Positions 17,580 through 24,605 of a DNA stretch of 64,000 nucleotides are shown here, piece after piece. The stretch spans positions 744,001 to 808,000 of the forward strand of contig NC_019745.1 in the NCBI RefSeq assembly GCF_000317555.1, given 5' to 3'. This stretch comes from Gloeocapsa sp. PCC 7428 (lineage in GTDB: Bacteria > Cyanobacteriota > Cyanobacteriia > Cyanobacteriales > Chroococcidiopsidaceae). The first letter of the stretch is position 1, and the number at the start of each line of letters is the position of its first letter. Made by a program: the position numbers and the translations under genes. The notes under the pieces were generated by a model. That model searched no databases, had not been told where the DNA came from, and saw nothing but the letters and a program-made list of their open reading frames with translations.

Positions 17580-18254
17580 ATGTATGTACTCATTGGCGGC
17601 GCGGGACTTGTTGGGCTAAGTTTGGCACAAAGACTCATTGAATTAGGGCATACTGTCGCGGTAATTGATATCGACCCGACAGCTTGTCGTTATGCGCGCG
17701 AACAAGTAGGAGTGATGGCGTTTGAAGGTAGCGCGGTAAGTACCGAAGTTTTACTAGAAGCCGGAATTCGCAAAGCCGATTCGGTAGCCGCTGTTTTAAG
17801 ACACGATGCATTGAATTTAGCGATGGTAACGCTTGCTAAACACTACGGCGTTCCCCACATTTTGACACGAATGCGCCATCGTGATTTTGCCGAACCACTG
17901 CGCCTTGTCGGAGCGAATCATATTATCAGTACCGTCGATCTTGCAGTTTCCACAATGGTAAATGCAATTGAGTATCCGCAAGTTGAATCAATGATGCATT
18001 TTGAGCAAGGACAAATCGAAGTTTTAAAGCTTCCTATACCCAAACGCTGTAATGTTGCAGGAAGAAGCGTTGCAGAAGTAGCGCAAGATCCCCGCTTTCC
18101 CAGAGGATCGTTAATTATCGGCTATCAAGCGCATCCACACGAAGACTTGAAGATCCCCAACGGTAGTACAGTACTCGAACCAGGTTCTACGGTACTGATT
18201 GTGACCAAACCAGGATCGTTACATCAAGTCATTGATTTCATAGAAGGCTGCTAG
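17580..18254 (+). CDS. TrkA family NAD-binding potassium uptake regulator
   Basis: A 224-residue soluble protein. The N-terminal Rossmann fold has GGAGLVGLSLAQRL near residues 6-19 and the Asp of VIDIDP, giving NAD(H) binding. A C-terminal TrkA-C (RCK_C) domain includes GSTVLEPGSTVLIVTKP. Such peripheral proteins gate Trk/Ktr-type potassium transporters. No transporter subunit is adjacent; the divergent neighbour is a self-contained RCK channel. It overlaps the next gene's region at a TAGTGATG junction. Confidence 0.85.
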   Translation: MYVLIGGAGLVGLSLAQRLIELGHTVAVIDIDPTACRYAREQVGVMAFEGSAVSTEVLLEAGIRKADSVAAVLRHDALNLAMVTLAKHYGVPHILTRMRHRDFAEPLRLVGANHIISTVDLAVSTMVNAIEYPQVESMMHFEQGQIEVLKLPIPKRCNVAGRSVAEVAQDPRFPRGSLIIGYQAHPHEDLKIPNGSTVLEPGSTVLIVTKPGSLHQVIDFIEGC

Positions 18255-18256
18255 TG

Positions 18257-18823
18257 ATGTCTCAGGCGATATTTCGTTGGTTGACATTCGCCGCTATTGT
18301 TGTTCTGAGTGCGTGTACCTCACCCACAACGACACCCCAAGGACAAGGCGAACCAGCACCAGCTACTCAACCCCAACAAGTCACTTTAGACGAAAATTCT
18401 CAAATAGCAACTGGTCAAACGCTGTATATCCCAGTTTATCCATACATATATTATGAGGATCAAAAACGAATTTTCAACTTAGCAACGACGCTGAGTATTC
18501 GTAATACTGATTTAGCTAACTCTATTATCATCACCTGCGTGCGCTACTATAATTCGGAAGGTCAGTTAATTCGGCAATATTTAGAGCGTCCAATTCAACT
18601 TGCAGCTTTAGCTTCTACCGACTTTTTTATTAGTACATCTGACAACAGTGGCGGTTTAGGCGCAAACTTTATTGTCGATTGGGTAGCGCAAACAAACGTT
18701 TCTGAACCAATAATTGAAACAGTAGCGATCGGAACTGGCTTCCAGCAAGGAATTTCTTTTATTAGTCCTGGTAAAGTTATCCAAAACCAAACTAATCATA
18801 CTTGCTCATCAGCAGCGTCGTAG
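18257..18823 (+). CDS. DUF3124 lipoprotein
   Basis: A 188-residue secreted protein with a lipoprotein signal: hydrophobic stretch then LSACTSP, lipobox Cys near residue 21, followed by a Pro/Gln-rich linker. The mature domain has LYIPVYPYIYYED and LATTLSIRNTD, the DUF3124 hallmark, and ends in ISFISPGKVI. Function unknown; it is probably anchored facing the periplasm. It is coupled to the TrkA-like gene, since the stop TAG at 18252 precedes the ATG at 18257 by 2 nt. Confidence 0.8.
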   Translation: MSQAIFRWLTFAAIVVLSACTSPTTTPQGQGEPAPATQPQQVTLDENSQIATGQTLYIPVYPYIYYEDQKRIFNLATTLSIRNTDLANSIIITCVRYYNSEGQLIRQYLERPIQLAALASTDFFISTSDNSGGLGANFIVDWVAQTNVSEPIIETVAIGTGFQQGISFISPGKVIQNQTNHTCSSAAS

Positions 18824-18845
18824 TGACTGGTGTTTGACCTCTTCA

Positions 18846-20441
18846 TCAATCATCTTCGAGCCGTAACAACTGTTCGTCAATCGCTTTTAGCCGATTTCGA
18901 GCAACTTCCTCAGAAAGAATGCGCTTGCGTAGTGCTTCATTCAACGTTCCTTTTTCTGCTAGTAGCAGGCGGCGTCGAATGGCATCGAGTTTAGTACGAT
19001 CGTTACCAGTAATCGCAAATTGATCGGGACGGCGATTATACAAATCGCGTAAAGCTTTTTCCGCACTAGCAACGCGCACTTGATAAGCTGCGCGGAGTTC
19101 TTCATAAATTGCCTTAGGTAACACTCCTCCCTTCAACAAAGTTTCTAACTCATCTTGCGCAGCTTTTGCGGTCATGAGTTGAGCTTGTAATTCCTCAACT
19201 TGCTGCAATGAAGAAGAAAACTGCGTAATTCTTAACCGTTTGACGATCCACGATAAACTTGTCGCTTGAACAACCAGTGAGACAAATACAGCACCAAATA
19301 TTAAAGCAATCAATTGTTCGCGTTCAGCTAAGGCAAGCGGTAAACTTAAAGGTAATGCCATTGACAGCGATCCCTTAATGTTGCCAAAAAACAAGACGTG
19401 TTGCCAACGTAGCGGCACTGGACGATCAAACCATTTGATAATTGCCAATAGCGGATACACTGTCAGAAATCGTCCCGCTTGAAAAGCTAAAACGGCTAAA
19501 AGTACACCAGGTAAAGTTTGCCAAAAAATTGTCAGGTTAATTTCGACACCGATCAACAGAAAAATAAACGTGTTGACGCCAAAACCTGCGTATTCCCAAA
19601 AACTCAACAAAGTGATGCGGCTAGAAGCCGAAATACTCCGCGACAGCCCAACATTTCCAAAAATTAATCCGGCGACGACAACAGCTACCGCCCCCGATAC
19701 ATTCAAAAACTGTCCCGCTTGAAACGTTCCCAACGCGACAGCCACAGTAAGTAGAATACTGCTGAGTGGATCGTCTAGACGATTAAATAAACCAACGCTG
19801 AGGTATCCTAAGATTAATCCGACAACAATACCACCCACGGAAACAACGACTAATTCCTGAAGTCCTCCGAAAACAGTAAACGAGCCAGTCGAATAGGCAT
19901 TTAAAATTAAGTTGAATAAAACCAGTGCTACCGCATCGTTGAACAGCGTTTCTCCTTCCACAATCGTAGACAAACGCGAAGGTACGGGAATTTCCTTAAA
20001 TACAGCCAAAACCGAGACGGTATCTGTATTTGCTAGCATGACTCCCGCAAGTAAAGCGGGTATCCAGGTTAATCCCAGACCAAATTTCAGTAAAATCGCA
20101 ATGATTGCTGCTGAAATCATCGCCCCTGGACCTGCCAAAAGTGCGATCGCCTTAAATGTACTTCTCAAACGGCTAATATCAGTATTGATACCAGCTTCAA
20201 AGATGAGAATTGGCAAGAAAAGATTTAAAACTAACGCCGGATCTAACCCAAACTGGCGCGGTAAAATTTCAGTGAATACGAGTCCGGCTAAAACTAAGCC
20301 AGTTACATAAGAAACTCGCAATCGACGCGATAATAAAGCAACACCAGTTGCGACTAATAACAGAATAATTAGCCCAATGACTAACTCAGCAACACTTCCT
20401 GAAGGCTGCACATCCTGAATTGGTAGATAATCGGTAGTCAA
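18846..20441 (-). CDS. CPA1-family Na+(K+)/H+ antiporter
   Basis: A 531-residue membrane protein with about 12 hydrophobic helices in residues 15-400. It has the family's conserved acidic motif in VEGETLFNDAVALVLFN near 161-177, where the ND pair is expected to carry Na+ and H+. An early FEAGINTDISRLR segment also fits CPA1. A hydrophilic C-terminal tail of about 120 residues with coiled-coil character (EELQAQLMTAKAAQDELETLL) likely regulates transport. Ion specificity cannot be read from sequence. It is convergent with the DUF3124 gene. Confidence 0.88.
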   Translation of the reverse strand: MTTDYLPIQDVQPSGSVAELVIGLIILLLVATGVALLSRRLRVSYVTGLVLAGLVFTEILPRQFGLDPALVLNLFLPILIFEAGINTDISRLRSTFKAIALLAGPGAMISAAIIAILLKFGLGLTWIPALLAGVMLANTDTVSVLAVFKEIPVPSRLSTIVEGETLFNDAVALVLFNLILNAYSTGSFTVFGGLQELVVVSVGGIVVGLILGYLSVGLFNRLDDPLSSILLTVAVALGTFQAGQFLNVSGAVAVVVAGLIFGNVGLSRSISASSRITLLSFWEYAGFGVNTFIFLLIGVEINLTIFWQTLPGVLLAVLAFQAGRFLTVYPLLAIIKWFDRPVPLRWQHVLFFGNIKGSLSMALPLSLPLALAEREQLIALIFGAVFVSLVVQATSLSWIVKRLRITQFSSSLQQVEELQAQLMTAKAAQDELETLLKGGVLPKAIYEELRAAYQVRVASAEKALRDLYNRRPDQFAITGNDRTKLDAIRRRLLLAEKGTLNEALRKRILSEEVARNRLKAIDEQLLRLEDD

Positions 20442-20681
20442 ACAGAATCATAAAGGCTGTTAACGATAAACAGTATCTCATGTAGTGACTCGTTGTTAGT
20501 GGCTAGTGATAAGTCAAGAAGTGGGAGTGTGGCAGAGATTTGATGATTACTGCTCTTTAATACTCAATAACCCTACTACCCACCTACCCGCATACCCTTT
20601 ACAATCTGATTCAGATGTGACAAAAGATTTTGCAGAATTTGATTAAGCTGGCAAATAATTAAAAATTTTGAGGAGTAACGA

Positions 20682-21959
20682 GTGAGTATAGAAACACTTA
20701 TTCAAGATCCAGCAATACCAGCCGAAGCAGGAGCCGTTTTAGCTAGCCCTTACGATCCGACTGACTTCGATCAGAGTGTAATGACAACTTACGGGCGGTT
20801 TCCCCTCGCTTTAGAGCGTGGATCGGGCTGTCGAGTTTGGGATACACAAGGTAAAGAGTATCTTGATTTTGTTGCCGGAATTGCAACTTGTACTCTAGGA
20901 CACGCACACCCTGCGATGGTGGAAACGGTGACACAGCAAATTCAAAAGCTGCATCATGTTTCTAACTTGTACTACATCCCCGAACAAGCGCAACTTGCCA
21001 AGTGGCTGATTGAGCATTCGTGTGCTGATCGCGTCTTTTTCTGCAATTCTGGCGCAGAAGCAAACGAAGGTGCAATCAAATTAGCACGGAAATACGCACA
21101 TCAAGTATTAAAAATCGATCAGCCGATTATTTTGACAGCGCATTCAAGCTTTCACGGGCGGACGCTTGCAACGATTACCGCGACAGGACAACCAAAGTAT
21201 CAAAAAGATTTTAGCCCGCTTGTTCCTGGTTTTCATTACGTACCGTATAACGATATTAAGGCGATCGCCGCCGCAATTTCTGAACTTGATGAAGGCGATC
21301 GCGCAGTTGCAGCAATTCTCCTCGAACCATTGCAAGGTGAAGGTGGCGTGCGTCCTGGCGACAAAGCTTATTTCCAGGAAATTCGCCGGATGTGCGACGA
21401 AACAGGAATTTTGTTAATCCTTGATGAAGTACAAGTCGGCATGGGACGCAGTGGTAAGTATTGGGGCTACGAAAACTTGGGAATTGAACCAGATATTTTT
21501 ACGAGTGCGAAAGGCTTAGGCGGTGGTATTCCGATTGGTGCAGTGATGTGCAAAGCATTCTGCAATGTGTTTCAACCTGGAGATCATGCAAGTACGTTTG
21601 GTGGAAATCCCTTTGCGTGTGCTACCGCACTTAGTGTCTGCGAAACGCTAGAACGCGAAAATATCTTAGAAAACGTTCAGCAACGCGGCGAACAACTCCG
21701 CGAAGGTTTACGCGCGATCGCCGCAAAATATCCCGAACACATCACCGAGGTGCGCGGCTGGGGTTTAATCAATGGTATGGAATTAAAAGCTGATATTCCA
21801 TTAACTGCGGCGGATATTGTCAAAGCGGCGATCGCCGAAGGGTTGCTACTCGTCCCCGCAGGACCAAAAGTTATCCGCTTTGTGCCACCATTAATTGTCT
21901 CAGTACAAGAGATCGATACAGCGTTGCAAGTTCTGGAAAAAGTGATGGGTAATTGGTAA
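20682..21959 (+). CDS. argD: Acetylornithine aminotransferase
   Basis: A 425-residue PLP enzyme of arginine biosynthesis, converting N-acetylglutamate semialdehyde to N-acetylornithine. Class III aminotransferase motifs are NSGAEANEGAIKLARK near 122-137, FHGRT near 160, LDEVQVGMGRSG near 247-258, and the PLP-lysine motif TSAKGLGGGIPIGA with Lys near 277. The GTG start has GAGGAG six nt upstream. The last codons (GNW-stop) are made of a heptanucleotide repeat that continues downstream to about 21990. Confidence 0.93.
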   Translation: MSIETLIQDPAIPAEAGAVLASPYDPTDFDQSVMTTYGRFPLALERGSGCRVWDTQGKEYLDFVAGIATCTLGHAHPAMVETVTQQIQKLHHVSNLYYIPEQAQLAKWLIEHSCADRVFFCNSGAEANEGAIKLARKYAHQVLKIDQPIILTAHSSFHGRTLATITATGQPKYQKDFSPLVPGFHYVPYNDIKAIAAAISELDEGDRAVAAILLEPLQGEGGVRPGDKAYFQEIRRMCDETGILLILDEVQVGMGRSGKYWGYENLGIEPDIFTSAKGLGGGIPIGAVMCKAFCNVFQPGDHASTFGGNPFACATALSVCETLERENILENVQQRGEQLREGLRAIAAKYPEHITEVRGWGLINGMELKADIPLTAADIVKAAIAEGLLLVPAGPKVIRFVPPLIVSVQEIDTALQVLEKVMGNW

Positions 21960-21996
21960 CAGGTAATGGGTAATTGGGAAACTGATTACCCATTAG
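21948..21996. repeat. Heptanucleotide tandem repeat overlapping the argD stop
   Basis: A degenerate run of GGTAATT/GGTAACA/GGTAATG/GGTAATT heptamers (GGTAAYN consensus), then an inverted GATTACCC. It starts inside argD and encodes its last residues and stop codon. The same consensus occurs at 27045-27085, 28125-28195, 30270-30300, 37985-38045 and 47903-47935. Confidence 0.65.
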
Positions 21997-22037
21997 TTGC
22001 CTAGATTTAATGATATTATTTGTCATTAAAAATCGTT

Positions 22038-22991
22038 ATGACACTGATCCTTTCCGTTCCAGAATTCTTGAGCCAGCAAGATGAATTGCCACAAACTTAT
22101 GAAATTCCACTATACGATCCCATAGGACAAAGCCAGGGGTATCGGCGATCGCAAGACTTGCGCCCAGGATTGAACCTTTTAATTGACAACTACACGCTAC
22201 AAGAAAATCTTATTGTAGATACACAAATACCTAACTTGCCAAATGAGTCGTATGCCTCAGAGTTTAGCTTTATGATTTGCGGTAACAATACAAATGAGCA
22301 AGTTCATGGTGGACAAAACTTTTTGGAGCTTGGCTGGAGTGCCGGAGGCTTTATAGAATGGCAAGCAGGACAGCATATTTTGAAGCTTGACATTCACATT
22401 GAGCAACCTTTTTATGAATCAATTATTGCTGATTTAGCTGAACGCTCAACTGCAATGAGTCGGGCGATCGCCCAGCAAAAAAATTACTTTCAAATTCAGA
22501 CAACCACACCCACAATGCAAGTAGCATTGCATCAAATTCTCAATTGTCCTTATCAAGGATTGACAAAGGCAATCTATCTTGAAAGTAAAGTTTTAGAACT
22601 GGTTGCCTTAAGACTAGAGCAAGCAATTATAGAGCATTCTAACGCTGAGTCCAAGCGTTTGAAACCAGACGACATCGAACGAATTCATCAAGCAAAGGAT
22701 ATTCTGTTGCACAATGCAGATAATCCGCCTTCACTTGTAGATTTAGCACGACAAGTTGGCTTGAATGACTACAAGCTAAAACTCGGTTTTCGCCAAGTAT
22801 TTAGTACAACAGCATTTGGATATTTGCATAGTTACCGTATGGAACAAGCGCGATCGCTTCTCGAACATAACCAACTTAGCGTTAAAGAAATAGGACAAAA
22901 AGTAGGCTATGCCAACTCTAGACGCTTTGCGATCGCCTTCAAGCAAAGATTTGGTATTAGTCCGCAAGCATATCGCACAGGGAAACGATAG
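22038..22991 (+). CDS. AraC/XylS family regulator, PchR-like
   Basis: A 317-residue transcription factor. The N-terminal half (residues 1-200) is a ligand-sensing domain of the kind found in PchR, the ferric-siderophore-responsive activators. The C-terminal pair of HTH motifs is clear: PSLVDLARQVGLNDYKLKLGFRQVFSTTAFGYL near 230-262 and LSVKEIGQKVGYANSRRFAIAFKQRFGISPQAYR near 278-311. It is located 1.6 kb upstream of a TonB-dependent receptor that it probably controls. The ATG at 22038 is preferred over a TTG 18 nt upstream. Confidence 0.88.
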   Translation: MTLILSVPEFLSQQDELPQTYEIPLYDPIGQSQGYRRSQDLRPGLNLLIDNYTLQENLIVDTQIPNLPNESYASEFSFMICGNNTNEQVHGGQNFLELGWSAGGFIEWQAGQHILKLDIHIEQPFYESIIADLAERSTAMSRAIAQQKNYFQIQTTTPTMQVALHQILNCPYQGLTKAIYLESKVLELVALRLEQAIIEHSNAESKRLKPDDIERIHQAKDILLHNADNPPSLVDLARQVGLNDYKLKLGFRQVFSTTAFGYLHSYRMEQARSLLEHNQLSVKEIGQKVGYANSRRFAIAFKQRFGISPQAYRTGKR

Positions 22992-23047
22992 CTGAAACTC
23001 CTGATAAAATTTTATGTGTAGCCTGCTATATCAAAAAGATTACATCT

Positions 23048-23374
23048 GTGGCACTTAAAGATTTAGAGCAACAACTTTTATCACTTAGCCCAAGCGAAAA
23101 ATTACAGGCTATTGCATTACTCGCTCAAAGTCTTGGTAGTCATTGGCAAGGAATTGAGAAAACGCCTAGAGTTTGTGGTGGAGAAGCCCGTATTTCTCAT
23201 ACTCGTATTCCCGTTTGGGTACTTGTAGAAGCTCGTCGTCTTGGATACACTGATACTGAACTTTTAACAAGCTATCCCAGTATTACTGCTACTGATTTAG
23301 CTCATGCTTGCGCATATGCAGAAGCGCATCCTGATGAGATTGACTTGGCTATCGAACGCAATGAGGTAGCGTAG
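23048..23374 (+). CDS. DUF433 domain protein, antitoxin-type
   Basis: A 108-residue protein. An N-terminal helical segment (DLEQQLLSLSPSEKLQAIALL) precedes a DUF433 HTH domain with CGGEARISHTRIPVWVLVEARRLG near residues 42-66 and LLTSYPSITATDLAHACAYAEAH. DUF433 proteins are paired with DUF5615 PIN-like toxins. The expected partner follows 3 nt downstream but is truncated (23378-23479). Start is GTG. The promoter is not identified. Confidence 0.8.
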   Translation: MALKDLEQQLLSLSPSEKLQAIALLAQSLGSHWQGIEKTPRVCGGEARISHTRIPVWVLVEARRLGYTDTELLTSYPSITATDLAHACAYAEAHPDEIDLAIERNEVA

Positions 23375-23377
23375 TGA

Positions 23378-23479
23378 ATGGCACGCTTCTACGCAGATGA
23401 ACAGTTTCCATTTCCAGTTGTGAAGTTGCTACGCATTTTAGGGGATTTTCCTAATTTTGAATCGAAGCGTGATGAATAA
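23378..23479 (+). pseudogene. Truncated DUF5615 PIN-like toxin
   Basis: A 33-codon remnant beginning MARFYADEQFPFPVVKLLR, the standard N-terminus of DUF5615 toxins with the first PIN aspartate. It then runs into RILGDFPNFESKRDE and stops. Intact family members are about 110-120 residues and carry further acidic motifs, so most of the gene has been deleted. It is coupled to the DUF433 gene by a 3-nt gap. Confidence 0.7.
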
Positions 23480-23535
23480 AAACAATCTGAACGGTAGATT
23501 TTTGAGAAAAGTTAAAGTAATCATCTGAGGTGTAT

Positions 23536-24198
23536 ATGACTCAAGCTTTACCTAAACTAGTAACCTTTGAAGAATTTGCAAATTGGACAGACAACGGACG
23601 TTATGAACTACATAAAGGCGTGATTGTTGAAATACCACAACCATCAGGCGACCATGAAGATATTGTGAGTTTTTTAGTTGAAAAGTTAGTTACAGAATAC
23701 ACCCGTTTAAACTTGCCTTATTGAATACCTAAAACAGTATTGGTTAAACCACCTAAAAGTGAAACAGGTTACTCGCCAGATGTGCTTTTGTTGAACCGTC
23801 CTAGTTTAGCAACAGAACCAAGATGGAAAAGCCAATCAACAGTTAGTCACGCTGAATCAATTCCATTAATAATAGAAGTTGTGAGTACGAATTGGCGTGA
23901 TGATTATCTCGATAAAGCTGGCGATTATGAAGAAATTGGTATTCCCGAATATTGGATTATTGAGGACACTGCGTTGGACGGGTTTCCCAGCTTGAAGCAA
24001 GTGTCCGTTGATTATCTTGGATTGGGTGGAAGGCGGTTTATTGGTTACCCGAAACAACCAACGATTTCGATTTATCAATTAGTGGAAGGTGAATATCAAG
24101 TTAGTCTATTTAGAAAAGGCGATCGCATTGTATCATCAATATTTCCTGAATTGAATTTAACCGTACAAGAGATTTTTGCTGCTGGCTTGCAAAGTTAG
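23536..24198 (+). pseudogene. Uma2 family nuclease-like gene with in-frame stop
   Basis: A DUF820/Uma2 gene interrupted by an in-frame TGA at 23722-23724. The part before the stop starts TQALPKLVTFEEFANWTDNG and the part after, in the same frame, continues with YSPDVLLLN and IPLIIEVVSTNWRDDYLDKAGDYEEIGIPEYWIIE, the PD-(D/E)XK-like core. Removing the stop gives one protein of about 220 residues. Uma2 proteins are abundant in cyanobacteria and their role is unknown. Either a nonsense mutation or a base error would explain this. Confidence 0.7.
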
Positions 24199-24360
24199 TT
24201 CTTCCGCTGATGAGAATAAGGAGTGTAGTTTTATACCTTGCAAACACTTAGCAATTAGCTTTTTTAAAAGCTTAATCGAGCAATTCATTTACTAAATTAT
24301 AGTGAAACTTTACAAGCGATAATTTGTGTGGTACGCCCTGCTAATTGAAAAATAGAAAGA

Positions 24361-24396
24361 TAGCATTAGTCTGCAAGCATACCACACCGCAATCTA
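24361..24396 (+). pseudogene. Fossil C-terminus of an AraC-type regulator
   Basis: A stretch reading SISLQAYHTAI-stop closely resembles the end of the intact AraC-type regulator (ISPQAYRTGKR-stop, near 22960-22991), both at protein and nucleotide level. It therefore looks like the last piece of a deleted paralogue that once stood directly upstream of the receptor. Confidence 0.5.
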
Positions 24397-24407
24397 GTAA
24401 TCGAGCT

Positions 24408-24446
24408 AAAAAAATCCGTTTGGGTACGCAAAAAAATCCGTTTGGG
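24408..24446. promoter_or_regulatory. Direct-repeat operator candidate for the AraC-type regulator
   Basis: Two identical copies of AAAAAAATCCGTTTGGG at 24408-24424 and 24430-24446, start to start 22 bp. That is about two helical turns, the geometry of AraC-family dimer sites. They lie 160 nt before the TonB receptor start. Assignment to the PchR-like regulator is inference. Confidence 0.55.
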
Positions 24447-24605
24447 GTTGGGTGTCAGTTGTAACATCACACTCGATTAGCTGTAATCTTATTAACAAGT
24501 TTTTTCAAGTTCATTTAAAAATTTGCTAGCGCTAACAGCAAGCTTCCTCGGTATCTCAACCAAAGGTGGCAGGTTTTTGCTGAGGTCATGATGTGGTGTG
24601 GATAG

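Larger units (their letters stand above)
24199..24605. other. Gap upstream of the TonB receptor: AraC remnant, direct repeats
   Basis: About 400 nt. It contains a short palindrome (AGCTTTTTTAAAAGCT, 24256-24271), the fossil end of an AraC-type gene (about 24361-24396), a 17-bp direct repeat pair and the probable receptor promoter. No intact gene is seen. Confidence 0.55.
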
